This document shows, piece by piece, positions 40,669 to 48,991 of a stretch of 64,000 nucleotides of DNA (positions are counted from its first letter, which is position 1; every line of letters starts with the position of its first letter). A program made the translations under genes and the position numbers. The notes beneath the pieces were generated by a model that saw nothing but the letters and a program-made list of their open reading frames with translations, did no database searches and was not told the DNA's origin. The DNA is taken from NCBI GenBank assembly GCA_041567895.1, contig JBFGAX010000002.1, forward strand, positions 1-64,000. Reading direction: 5' to 3'. Source of the DNA: JABDOU01 sp041567895 (GTDB lineage: Bacteria; Actinomycetota; Acidimicrobiia; Spongiisociales; SHLN01).

Positions 40669-41556
40669 GTGAAAATTGGTATCCAGCTGCCGGAGGTTGA
40701 ACGAATCGTTCCATGGCCCGAGTATCGGGCTATGGCCATCCTCGCCGAAGACGTGGGATTCGATTCCATCTGGCTCGGTGACCACTTGATGTACGACAAG
40801 CCGGAAGGGCCTCTCGGTCCGTGGGAGTGCTGGACCCAGTTGGCGGCGATCGCGGCGGTCACGAATCGGGTGCTTCTTGGCCCGCTCGTCTCGCCGACGG
40901 GTTGGCGCAATCCGGCCTTGCTGGTCAAGATGGCAGGAACGGTGGACGAGATCTCGGGAGGGCGACTCGTGCTAGGGCTTGGCTCCGGCTGGAACCAGAG
41001 GGAGTTCGACGCCTACGGTTTTGCGTTCGACAAGCGCGTGAGCAGATTTGAAGAAGCGTTCACGGTCATCACGTCGTTGATTCGAACCGGCTACGCGGAT
41101 GCATCGGGAGACTATTACCACATTCGCGACCTACCCATGGTGCCGCCAACTCGATCAGATCTTCCGATCATGATTGGATCGACCGGGCCCCGTATGTTGT
41201 CCATAACTGCGCCACACATGAATTGGTGGAACGAGTGGTGGAGCAGGTTCAACAATGATCCTGCGGGCCTTGATCCACTTCTCGTGCAACTCGACCGAGC
41301 TCTCGGTGCGGCGGGGAGAGAACGCACAGATATCACCACTTCGGTGGCGATTTCTGTTGCTCTCCCTGAAGGAGGTGGGAGAGTCATGGGAGCCGAGGCC
41401 GATGCTTCGCCGATCACGGGCACGACGCAAGAAATCGCGGAACAGATCGCGGCATTTTCCACAAAAGTCGACCATGTCCAGGTTGTGATCGACCCCATCA
41501 CCCTCGAGTCGATTGAGACAATGGGCACCATCCTGAGTTTGGTGCGAGCCGGGTAG
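40669..41556 (+). CDS. LLM-class (luciferase-like) oxidoreductase, probably F420-dependent
   Basis: This encodes 295 residues of the bacterial luciferase-like TIM-barrel family. Motifs include VGFDSIWLGDHLMY, the family segment LGPLVSP, TVDEISGGRLVLGLGSGWNQREFDAYG, and PIMIGSTGPRMLSI. In actinobacteria most such proteins use F420 rather than FMN, so F420 dependence is an inference from lineage. The substrate is unknown. The GTG start is supported by a leaderless promoter. The cyclophilin gene follows 60 bases later. Confidence 0.9.
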   Translation: MKIGIQLPEVERIVPWPEYRAMAILAEDVGFDSIWLGDHLMYDKPEGPLGPWECWTQLAAIAAVTNRVLLGPLVSPTGWRNPALLVKMAGTVDEISGGRLVLGLGSGWNQREFDAYGFAFDKRVSRFEEAFTVITSLIRTGYADASGDYYHIRDLPMVPPTRSDLPIMIGSTGPRMLSITAPHMNWWNEWWSRFNNDPAGLDPLLVQLDRALGAAGRERTDITTSVAISVALPEGGGRVMGAEADASPITGTTQEIAEQIAAFSTKVDHVQVVIDPITLESIETMGTILSLVRAG

Positions 41557-41616
41557 TTCACCCGGTGCATAGCCAACCGGGTATCGTGCTGCCCAACGTT
41601 GGGGACTGGAGACATC

Positions 41617-42117
41617 ATGAAATACGACGCCGCGCCCGAGCTGACCATCGATGTGGGCAAAAGCTACACAGCCACGCTGCACACCAACAAAGGAGATATC
41701 GAGCTCGAACTCGATGCTGCCCGATCGCCCCAGGCAGTCAACAACTTCCTGTTCCTGGCGAAGGAGGGTTTCTATGACGGTGTGATATTCCACCGTGTCG
41801 TGCCCGGCTTTGTAATCCAGGGCGGCGATCCGACCGGGACCGGGAGCGGCGGACCCGGCTACAAGTTTCGCGACGAACTCGAGGGCTCTGGCAACTACAG
41901 CCGGGGAACGTTGGCCATGGCGAACGCAGGTCCGAATACCAACGGATCACAGTTCTTCATCTGTCTTGCGGATGTCGGGCTCCCACACGCGTACACGATC
42001 TTTGGCGAGGTCACAGCGGGAATGGAAACGGTGGATGCGATTGCGGCCGAACCGCGGGCTGGCGAACGACCTATCGAGGAATGTGTAATCGAGAGCGTTT
42101 CTATGTCGGAATCCTGA
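41617..42117 (+). CDS. Peptidyl-prolyl cis-trans isomerase, cyclophilin type
   Basis: This encodes 166 residues, a single cytoplasmic cyclophilin domain without a signal peptide. Active-site motifs are VIFHRVVPGFVIQGGDPTGTGSGG (with the catalytic Arg in FHRV), NTNGSQFFI and the shortened AYTIFGEV. The ATG at 41617 has a GGAG ribosome-binding site six bases upstream. It is a general folding catalyst. It is convergent with the Thr-rich stalk protein gene, with only 14 bases between the stops. Confidence 0.94.
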   Translation: MKYDAAPELTIDVGKSYTATLHTNKGDIELELDAARSPQAVNNFLFLAKEGFYDGVIFHRVVPGFVIQGGDPTGTGSGGPGYKFRDELEGSGNYSRGTLAMANAGPNTNGSQFFICLADVGLPHAYTIFGEVTAGMETVDAIAAEPRAGERPIEECVIESVSMSES

Positions 42118-42131
42118 GGCACCGGCTCGGG

Positions 42132-43058
42132 TCAGTCGCCGTCGAAGATCGTGGTGGTGGTGGGCTGTTGGGTTTCCGGGATTGTGGTGGTCGTTTGCTC
42201 CTGAGGATCTACGACGGTTGTCGTAGTCACGGTTGTTGAGGTCACCGTTGTAGACGTGGTCGTCGACGGTGGAAGGGTGGTGGTTGATTCCGGAACGGTG
42301 GTCGTTGGTGCCGTGGTGACGGGGACCGTTGGAGCCTGGGTCGTCGAGGGCGCCTCCGGTTGTCCGCCGATGGTGGTGATTGAGGTCGGTGTCCCGATTT
42401 CGGGAACCGTCGTGCTGGGAGTCTCGGTGACAACCGTGGTGGTTGTGGTCGAATCCAATGTGATCGGTCCCGGATCGGTTGGTAGCAGCGCCGTTGTGAC
42501 CGTTGAAGGTCTTGGCGAAGAAGGTGACGGTGCGGTGGTATCCGGGACCGAAGTCGTGGCGGTCGTGGTCGACGCAATCGGACCGAGGGGCTGGCCGACG
42601 GTGACCTCTGCGCCAGAGGTGGTGGTTGCTGCGGAGGTGTCCGAGACGTTGCTCGCGAGTACCTCAACCGCCGGAGCCTCTGGCTGTGAAATCTGAGCGG
42701 CCATGAAGAGTCCCGCCAAAACCATGATGGTTCCGAGGCCGCCGGTGAACATCGGCAGGACCCGACGTGACGGGGGTTCGCTCGGAGCGGTTTCGCCATG
42801 CTTGTGGCGACGGTGGCGGACACTGGCAGCCCGCAGAAGGTCCGTTGTGCGATCATCTACCGTGCCTGGTGATGTTGCAGAGGAGGTCGAAGGCGGAGAG
42901 AGTTCCCGAATGTGGGGGGTCGAGTATTCCGCTCGCAGTGCCGGAGCGGCACTCCGGGATGGGCGCGCTACATCGGACGCCCGCTTTCCGGATGTTGTGG
43001 CATCCGCGTTCCGCCGTTCGCTCGGGCCGACACCATGCAGCCTGAGTTCCTCGCCCAC
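42132..43058 (-). CDS. Single-pass membrane protein with long Thr/Pro-rich extracellular stalk
   Basis: This encodes 308 residues from a GTG at 43058 with a GGGGAAGGA ribosome-binding site. The N-terminal ~100 residues are basic and Ser-rich (cytoplasmic). One hydrophobic helix follows (about 104-125, VLPMFTGGLGTIMVLAGLFMAA). The remaining 180 residues are almost entirely Thr, Ser, Pro and Val, a low-complexity stalk likely exposed outside and perhaps O-glycosylated. No domain is recognised. The minus-strand direction is supported by the ribosome-binding site and the membrane helix; the complementary strand is also open because of the repetitive composition. Confidence 0.7.
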   Translation of the reverse strand: MGEELRLHGVGPSERRNADATTSGKRASDVARPSRSAAPALRAEYSTPHIRELSPPSTSSATSPGTVDDRTTDLLRAASVRHRRHKHGETAPSEPPSRRVLPMFTGGLGTIMVLAGLFMAAQISQPEAPAVEVLASNVSDTSAATTTSGAEVTVGQPLGPIASTTTATTSVPDTTAPSPSSPRPSTVTTALLPTDPGPITLDSTTTTTVVTETPSTTVPEIGTPTSITTIGGQPEAPSTTQAPTVPVTTAPTTTVPESTTTLPPSTTTSTTVTSTTVTTTTVVDPQEQTTTTIPETQQPTTTTIFDGD

Positions 43059-43143
43059 TGGGTTCCTTCCCCTTACGAGAGCCCCTCCCTTACGGGCGAT
43101 ATCTTACCCGGGCCAACGGGAACCGCGTTCGGTGGTCACCGGT

Positions 43144-44700
43144 TCAGTCGAGGAGCTGCTGGACCTCGTCGGACAGCTGGTCGATCGTGAACGGCTTGGC
43201 GAGTACCGACGCAAACCCGGCCGCAATGCATTCGTCGATCGAAACGTGATCGACGCGACCCGTGGCAGCGAGGGCCGGTGTATCGGTTTGAGCACGTATT
43301 CGTTTCGCGAAATCGATTCCATCCATGTCCGGAAGTCCGAGGTCGGAGATGATGAGGTCGAACCTCCGAACCGAAATTGCATCAAGAGCTTCAGTAGCGC
43401 TGCCGACCGCTATGACCGAGTAGTCGAGCTGTTCCAACATGTGGACCGTGACCCGCCGGTTCACATCATCGTCCTCGACCACGAGGACCGAGCGACGTGG
43501 TTGCTGCTCACGCAGCCAGTGGCGTGTGATGAGCTGGGTGACACCGCTGCGAGCGGCATTGATCGCCGCGGACAACTCATCGTTACTGATCGGGCGGGTC
43601 AGATAGCCGGAAACACCGAGCTCGGTGCTACGGGCCGCATCGCCTCGCTGGCCGGTGGTCGTGACAATGATCACCGGGTTGTCGGGATTGTCGGATCGGA
43701 TTGATTCGATGTCGTTGAAGTCGATGTGGTCGAGGTCGACGATGATGACGTCATCTGCGGCCAGAGCTTCTGCAACGGGGGTGAGGTCAAGGCCAGCCAC
43801 GAGGTCTGCCACACTCCCGGGACCGGGGTGAGAGGGCACGACGACTGCCCGGACCGCGGCGGCCACGTCTGCGAACTCGAACTCGGCCGATGCGCGCGTT
43901 GCGAACTCCACGACCATGGTGAACGTCGAACCCCGTCCCAATGTCGAGGTAACGGTGAGCCTGCCGCCCATGAGATCGGCGAGTTGGCTGCAAATCGCGA
44001 GTCCGAGACCCGTCCCGCCATGGGTACGCGTTGTCGAGTCGGCTGCTTGTTCGTATGGGTCGAAAATCGCTTCGAGACGATCCGCCGGGATACCGGCACC
44101 CGTGTCCACCACGTCGATGCGGATGGTGGCACGGTCGGGCGCGGCAGACACCACGCCGATACGGACGACGACAGAGCCCTGATCAGTGAATTTGATGGCG
44201 TTGCCCACGAGGTTGATGAGGATCTGACGCAGCCTTCCGGGGTCCCCGATGACCAGGTCGGGCACACCAATTTTGATGTCGGAGGCGAGATAGATGTCCT
44301 TTTCCGTGGCGAGCGGGCGAAGGATGGACAACACCTGGCCTACCGCATCTGTTATGTCAAAGGGCACCGCTTCGAGTCGCATGCCATCTGCGTCGAGTTT
44401 CGAGAGGTCGAGGATGTCGTTGATGAGCGTCAGCAACTCGTCGCTCGCCTGCTTGGAGACCTCCAACATCTCTCGTTGCATGTCAGTCGGGTCCGTGTCG
44501 AGCAACAGGTCGATCATGCCGAGGATGGCCGACATCGGCGTCCTCAGCTCGTGAGACAGGTGAGCAAGAAGCATCGTGCGTCGGTTGGCGTCTTCTGCCT
44601 GCTCTTCGATTGCATGTTCGAGCGTGTCGATGTGCGCAGCCATCGATTCCATCGAGGCGAAAGCCGGTCGCTCTTCATGTACGTGTTCAGGGAGGCCCAT
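43144..44700 (-). CDS. Cytoplasmic hybrid histidine kinase with pseudo-receiver and receiver domains
   Basis: This encodes 518 residues with no membrane helix and no recognisable sensor domain. A short N-terminal coiled coil (about 17-40) leads to HisKA with phospho-acceptor His50 (LAHLSHELRTPM). The HATPase domain has N, G1 and G2 boxes (NLVGNAIKFTD, DTGAGIP, GGTGLGL). Then come two receiver domains. The first (about 285-390) lacks the N-terminal acidic pair and has Arg for the conserved Lys (LTRPIS), so it is likely a pseudo-receiver. The second (about 398-518) is intact: VEDDDVN, SDLGLPDMDG, LAKPF. The input is probably a partner protein. It is divergent from the BON-LysM gene. Confidence 0.92.
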   Translation of the reverse strand: MGLPEHVHEERPAFASMESMAAHIDTLEHAIEEQAEDANRRTMLLAHLSHELRTPMSAILGMIDLLLDTDPTDMQREMLEVSKQASDELLTLINDILDLSKLDADGMRLEAVPFDITDAVGQVLSILRPLATEKDIYLASDIKIGVPDLVIGDPGRLRQILINLVGNAIKFTDQGSVVVRIGVVSAAPDRATIRIDVVDTGAGIPADRLEAIFDPYEQAADSTTRTHGGTGLGLAICSQLADLMGGRLTVTSTLGRGSTFTMVVEFATRASAEFEFADVAAAVRAVVVPSHPGPGSVADLVAGLDLTPVAEALAADDVIIVDLDHIDFNDIESIRSDNPDNPVIIVTTTGQRGDAARSTELGVSGYLTRPISNDELSAAINAARSGVTQLITRHWLREQQPRRSVLVVEDDDVNRRVTVHMLEQLDYSVIAVGSATEALDAISVRRFDLIISDLGLPDMDGIDFAKRIRAQTDTPALAATGRVDHVSIDECIAAGFASVLAKPFTIDQLSDEVQQLLD

Positions 44701-44826
44701 CGCCTAGATATCGGCACGAATGCTCTCCGAGTACAGGAGAAATGCCGCTCCCTGCGTTTGAGCGCACGCGTCTGCAGATGGCTACAGTTTGGCGCCGACA
44801 CCATGTGAAGTGAGAAAGGACCGTGA

Positions 44827-45393
44827 ATGGGTCTCATCGAATTCGTAAAGGCCGCTGGCCGAAAGATCGGCATTGGGGACGACGAGGAGGACAAGAAAGC
44901 CGAAGCAGCCGCCGCCCAGCGGGCTCGCCAGGCCGAGGCCAATGCGAGGGAGGCCGCTTCTGACAGAGCGGAGGCTGAGGCCAAGGAAGAGGCGACCGCA
45001 GATCGCGTCGAGCAGCTGAACCGACAGAAGGACATCATGGACTTCGTCAAGAAGTTCGATTTTGACGTCAAGAACTTCGGTTTGCAGCTCAATGACGACA
45101 TCGCCGTCGTGACCGGAGAGGCTGCCACGCAAATCGATCGCGAGAAAGCCGTGCTCGTAGTCGGCAATCACGAGGGCATCGCGGCGGTCGACGATCGTAT
45201 GACGGTCGCCGACCCTGCAGAAGAGTCGAAGTTTCACACGGTCGTCAAGGGCGATACGCTCTCAAAAATCGCCAAGTCGTATTACGGCGACGCGATGAAG
45301 TACCCCGAGATCTTTGATGCGAATCGCCCGATGCTCAAGGATCCCGACCTGATCTATCCCGGACAGGTTCTTCGCATTCCAGCTCTCGACTGA
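44827..45393 (+). CDS. BON-LysM protein (Kbp/YgaU-like)
   Basis: This encodes 188 residues. The N-terminal acidic Ala/Glu-rich segment (about 15-65) is a likely coiled coil. A BON domain (about 68-130, FDVKNFGLQLNDDIAVVTGEA) and a C-terminal LysM domain (about 137-188, HTVVKGDTLSKIAKSYYGDAMKYPEIFDAN) follow. This is the architecture of E. coli Kbp, a cytoplasmic potassium-binding protein; no signal peptide is present, in agreement. The N-terminal extension is longer than in Kbp. An AAAGGA ribosome-binding site precedes the ATG. Confidence 0.92.
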   Translation: MGLIEFVKAAGRKIGIGDDEEDKKAEAAAAQRARQAEANAREAASDRAEAEAKEEATADRVEQLNRQKDIMDFVKKFDFDVKNFGLQLNDDIAVVTGEAATQIDREKAVLVVGNHEGIAAVDDRMTVADPAEESKFHTVVKGDTLSKIAKSYYGDAMKYPEIFDANRPMLKDPDLIYPGQVLRIPALD

Positions 45394-45506
45394 CGCAAGC
45401 TTCCGACTGAGATGGCTGCCGGGGTCGGGGTCAAACCGGCCCCGGGCGGGCTCTCAGGACTGCGATCAGTTCGACCGGTGGTCCCCATCCGTACCGGGTG
45501 GTCGGC

Positions 45507-47489
45507 TCAGGACCGGAGATACTCCAGAATGAGGCGCTCTCCTTCTGAGCCCAGCGAGTTCAAAGCCGCCCAGCTTCCGCCGTTTGATCCACCGTTCAGG
45601 TGTTCTCCCCATTGCCATCGTTCGTTGTGACCGAAAACGATCGCAGACACACCGGCATTGTGAGCGGCCTGTACGTCGGCGAGAACGCTGCTCGCCGGAA
45701 CCGGAGAACCCCCGGGTGGCGAGCACCAGCTCGGGCTGATGTTCTCATACCTGAGTTCCCCGGCATAAACCGGCTTCCAGGTTGACTGGACGACGGACGA
45801 GAGTTGTTGATAGGTCGTGTCGGCTCCCTGACAATGGCCGGTTTGGGGAGCGATGAAGTCGACCCACCATTCGTTGACGAATCGAAGGTGCCCGTCCTGG
45901 CCCGGGATGGCAGGCGGGTGGTAACCGACTTCTTGTGTGGCACCTGCCTCCCGCAGACCCGACACCATATTTGCCCAGATGGCGGGGTCTTCCTTGCTCC
46001 CGAAGTTGTCACCGCCCGCCACCCAATGGGCAATCGCGGGATGGTCACCGAAGAGCTCTCCGAGCTGTTTTCCGAGCGAGTATGAGTTATCTCGATTGAG
46101 GGCTCCATTGTTGATGTAACGCTGCGCCCAGATCATGACGAAACCGACCTTCTGGTCATGCCGTTCTGCGGCATCGAGGATGCCTCGCATGTGCGCGGCA
46201 TAGCCGGCATCGAGTGCAAACTGCTGGCCCCATCCTCCGGTCGCCACCCAATCTCCGTTGACGTTATAGCCATCGATTCCTGTGTTGATGTGATTGAAGT
46301 AACCGAGCCACGCTCCCGTGAATCCGGCCTCGGAGAGGTGCCGGAAGTAGGCATCGGCGTCATCGAGCGTCGCGAACGATGGAAGTTCCCACGCTGTGTC
46401 GTAGACCGGAACGACGGTCTGGCCCGCTGAGGAAGCGGGTGTTCGGAAATTCCGGATCACCGTGGCGGATTTGATGCCTCGATCTCCGATCGCCCACATT
46501 TGGAGGCTGTAGTCGATCTCCGGTGCGAGTCCCCAGAGATCCCATGGACCCTCCTGGTCACCTTCGGGGGTTATGCGGCTGACGAGGGCTGTCCCCTGCC
46601 GAACCTCGAGTACGAATCCGCCTCGAGCATCCGCCTGGCTCGTCCACTTGACCGTCACATGGTCGACCGACGGATCGATCCATTCGATATTCGGTTGGGA
46701 GGGGCGAACCGCGGGGTCAGGACTGTTGCTGGTGTCGCTCTTTGCGATAGTCCCGGCTACCGCGATTCCCGTCAACGTCGTCTCCCGGATCTCGGTGCTA
46801 TTGGAGAATTCGAGGTGTATAGCGCCTCCGGACCTATAGACGCCGAGCTGGTCGGTTCCGTCTCGTTCCCAATCGCCGACAAGGAGTTGATCTCCGGGAA
46901 CCCCGAAGTTTCTCGTGAGGATCGGGGGAGCGTCGTTGGTTCCGCCGGCGATAGCCACCCTGCCGGTCGCTGGATTCCACAACCCGACGGTGTCCGTGCC
47001 GTCTCCATCGAAGTCGCCGGCGACAGGTACGCCCGTCGCATCGCTGACGGTGAAGGAAAGGTCGGCGAAACCCTGGGTATTGGAATTGCGAAGATAAAAC
47101 CGACTTTGTGACGGGCGAAACACGCCGACCGTATCCACTCCGTCACCGTTCCAGTCTCCACAGACTGGCGCGTCCTCGGGTATACCAAAGAAGATCTCCT
47201 TCTCGGCTACACCCTGGGTATTCGTGTTTCGCAGGTAGAGGAATCCGGAATGACGTCGATAGAGCCCAACCGTGTCTTCGCCGTCGCCGTCCCAGTCACA
47301 CAGCATCGGAGAATCTCCAGGATTTCCGAAGTAGAAGTCCTTGCCATCGTCGAACCGCCACCGGCCGGTCGACGCGTCGAAGAAGCCGAAACCGAGGCTT
47401 TCCTCGGCTGCAGCCTCCGCTGTGGGTATGACGCCGATCAAGGCGATGAGAGCGCCCGCCATTACAGAACGCCAAGAGAGTTTCAGCAT
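45507..47489 (-). CDS. Secreted glycoside-hydrolase-like (DUF4038-type) protein with N-terminal WDGDG repeats
   Basis: This encodes 660 residues. The ATG at 47489 yields a signal peptide (MLKLSWRSVMAGALIALIG, cleavage near AEA-AAE). Residues about 35-240 hold four WDGDG repeat units like those of the DUF4331 protein at 21571-23400. A fibronectin-III-like domain follows (about 265-355, VTVKWTSQADARGGFVLEVRQG). The C-terminal 290 residues look like a TIM-barrel glycosidase of the DUF4038 type: GFTGAWLGYFNHINTG, VGFVMIWAQRYI, HWVAGGDNFGSKEDP and the terminal FGHNERWQWGEHL. Catalytic acids cannot be assigned with confidence. It probably degrades a polysaccharide outside the cell. Confidence 0.82.
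   Translation of the reverse strand: MLKLSWRSVMAGALIALIGVIPTAEAAAEESLGFGFFDASTGRWRFDDGKDFYFGNPGDSPMLCDWDGDGEDTVGLYRRHSGFLYLRNTNTQGVAEKEIFFGIPEDAPVCGDWNGDGVDTVGVFRPSQSRFYLRNSNTQGFADLSFTVSDATGVPVAGDFDGDGTDTVGLWNPATGRVAIAGGTNDAPPILTRNFGVPGDQLLVGDWERDGTDQLGVYRSGGAIHLEFSNSTEIRETTLTGIAVAGTIAKSDTSNSPDPAVRPSQPNIEWIDPSVDHVTVKWTSQADARGGFVLEVRQGTALVSRITPEGDQEGPWDLWGLAPEIDYSLQMWAIGDRGIKSATVIRNFRTPASSAGQTVVPVYDTAWELPSFATLDDADAYFRHLSEAGFTGAWLGYFNHINTGIDGYNVNGDWVATGGWGQQFALDAGYAAHMRGILDAAERHDQKVGFVMIWAQRYINNGALNRDNSYSLGKQLGELFGDHPAIAHWVAGGDNFGSKEDPAIWANMVSGLREAGATQEVGYHPPAIPGQDGHLRFVNEWWVDFIAPQTGHCQGADTTYQQLSSVVQSTWKPVYAGELRYENISPSWCSPPGGSPVPASSVLADVQAAHNAGVSAIVFGHNERWQWGEHLNGGSNGGSWAALNSLGSEGERLILEYLRS
46783..47342 (-). 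repeat. Four protein-level WDGDG repeats, second copy set
   Basis: There are four units of about 47 codons with GDWDGDGxDTVGxYR patterns, near the N-terminus here and at the C-terminus in the DUF4331 protein. The third and fourth units are more degenerate (WERDGTDQLG). Confidence 0.78.
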
Positions 47490-47607
47490 GAATTGGTTCC
47501 CTGGTGCCAGCCGCCGGGAAGTGTACACCCTGAGTAACGGATTCGCCACTGAAAGTGTTCGACGTCTCTGTTGTCGGGGGGGTCGGTGCTCACACGGGTT
47601 GAGCGCC

Positions 47608-47613
47608 TAGCCT
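47608..47613 (+). promoter_or_regulatory. Candidate -10 element of tRNA-Sec
   Basis: TAGCCT lies 11 bases before the first tRNA base, so transcription would start about four bases upstream of the mature 5' end. No clear -35 is seen. Confidence 0.35.
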
Positions 47614-47624
47614 GACCTCCAATT

Positions 47625-47717
47625 GGAGGCGTCCGAGCGCCTGGTGGGCTCCTCGGTCTTCAAAACCGATGAAGGGTTCTATGAGCCCTTGGCGGGTTCG
47701 ATTCCCGTCCGCCTCCG
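47625..47717 (+). tRNA. selC: tRNA-Sec (anticodon UCA)
   Basis: This folds as a selenocysteine tRNA. The acceptor stem is GGAGGCG with CGCCTCC, plus an eighth T-C mismatch. A six-position D stem (five pairs) precedes the anticodon stem TCGGT/ACCGA around loop CTTCAAA, giving anticodon TCA at 47660-47662. A long variable arm is closed by AAGGG/CCCTT. The T arm is GCGGG-TTCGATT-CCCGT. The discriminator is G, as in known tRNA-Sec, and CCA is not encoded. The extra-long variable arm plus UCA distinguish it from tRNA-Ser and suppressors. It implies that SelA, SelB, SelD and at least one selenoprotein are encoded elsewhere. The moeA start codon lies two bases after the discriminator. Confidence 0.94.
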
Positions 47718-47719
47718 CT

Positions 47720-48982
47720 ATGGAAGAACAATTGACCCCTTTGGAAGATGCGCAGCTGCAGGTGTTTGCGTCGCTTCCGCGGCTGGATTCCGAATCGGTC
47801 CCCCTCGCGGCTGCTAACGGGAGGGTGAGCACGGGCAGTGTCGTCACGCCCGAGGCGATACCGCCCTTCAGGAACTCGGCAATGGATGGGTATGCCGTGA
47901 TCGCAAAGGATCTCGCGGACGCCCCTGTTTCACTCGAGGTCATCGCAGGCGTGGCGGCCGGCAACGTAACGGCGGTCGATATACGTCCCGGCACTGCGAT
48001 CAAAATCATGACGGGTGCTCCCGTCCCGGACGGCGCCGACTCGGTGGTGCCGGTCGAGCTCACCTCGGTCGATGCCGGTCGGGTCATTATTCATGAGGCC
48101 GTCGCGTCCGGCAATGCGATCCGGCAAGCCGGCAGTGACCTGTCGCTCGGAACCACCGTTCTGCAGCCGGGTGTCATGCTCACGCCATATCACCTCGGGG
48201 TTCTGGCATCCATCGGCCACACCGATGTTGTCGTATCGAGGCTCCCTACCGTGGCGATCATGTCGACCGGCAACGAAGTGATGTCGCCGCAGACCCGCGA
48301 GCTCGAACCGGGTCAGATTCGTGACAGCAACCGGACGGTGATGAGGGCCCTGCTCGAAGATCTCGGTGTCGACATTGTCGACTTTGGAATTCTCGCTGAC
48401 GATCGCGACATTGTGGGACGCACACTCGCCAAAGCGGCCGCCGAAGCGGACGTCGTGGTCACGTCCGGGGGAGTGTCCATGGGGGAATTCGACTACGTCC
48501 GAGACGTCATGGCCGAGCTCGGCGCAGCCACGTCATGGAAAGTAGCGATGCAGCCTGCCAAGCCTTTCACGTTCGGAACAATCGACGGAACACCCGCGTT
48601 CGGGTTGCCGGGCAATCCGGTTTCGGTCTCGGTAGCGTTCGAGCAATTCCTGCGGCCTGGTCTTCTCAGCATGATGGGCGCCGATCGCATATTCCGACCG
48701 CGAGTTCTCGCTGTCGCCGGCACAGCCTTCACAACTGCAGTTGCCAAGACCGTGTTCTTGCGGGTCAGCCTCCGGCAAGAAGAAGGACGGCTCATGGCAT
48801 CATTGTCCGGCGGTCAAAGCTCGCATCAGCTGGGGGCATTGGCCGATGCTGACGGTTTTGCGGTTGTCGAACGGGGCGTCGATGTGGTCCCGGAAGGTGC
48901 TCATGTCTGGGTGGAGCTGCACCGGGCACCTGCCCAGGTGACGTTGGCAGATCGCTGTCACCCCGACAATCACACTGGCTAG
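47720..48982 (+). CDS. moeA: Molybdopterin molybdenumtransferase
   Basis: This encodes 420 residues. The enzyme inserts molybdate into adenylylated molybdopterin to complete the molybdenum cofactor. Motifs are FRNSAMDGYAV, the MTGAPVPDGADSVVPVE segment, STGNEV, DSNRTV, TSGGVSMGEFDYV and GLPGNPVSVSVAF. The C-terminal domain IV is present. The ATG at 47720 begins two bases after the tRNA-Sec 3' end; an earlier in-frame ATG lies within the tRNA and is rejected. There is no room for a ribosome-binding site outside the tRNA, so translation from a processed, leaderless mRNA is likely. Confidence 0.94.
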   Translation: MEEQLTPLEDAQLQVFASLPRLDSESVPLAAANGRVSTGSVVTPEAIPPFRNSAMDGYAVIAKDLADAPVSLEVIAGVAAGNVTAVDIRPGTAIKIMTGAPVPDGADSVVPVELTSVDAGRVIIHEAVASGNAIRQAGSDLSLGTTVLQPGVMLTPYHLGVLASIGHTDVVVSRLPTVAIMSTGNEVMSPQTRELEPGQIRDSNRTVMRALLEDLGVDIVDFGILADDRDIVGRTLAKAAAEADVVVTSGGVSMGEFDYVRDVMAELGAATSWKVAMQPAKPFTFGTIDGTPAFGLPGNPVSVSVAFEQFLRPGLLSMMGADRIFRPRVLAVAGTAFTTAVAKTVFLRVSLRQEEGRLMASLSGGQSSHQLGALADADGFAVVERGVDVVPEGAHVWVELHRAPAQVTLADRCHPDNHTG

Positions 48983-48985
48983 CCT
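48980..48985 (+). promoter_or_regulatory. Leaderless -10 element of the HTH-acidic-TM gene
   Basis: TAGCCT overlaps the moeA stop and ends exactly six bases before the ATG at 48992. Confidence 0.5.
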
Positions 48986-48991
48986 GCTGCT

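Noticed and set aside
43726..44808. 360-codon open frame opposite the histidine kinase
   Set aside because: Antisense of a well-supported kinase, no recognisable domain.
45425..45475. GC-rich hairpin after the BON-LysM gene as a terminator
   Set aside because: The CCGGGG/CCCCGG stem lacks any T-tract, so an intrinsic terminator cannot be supported.
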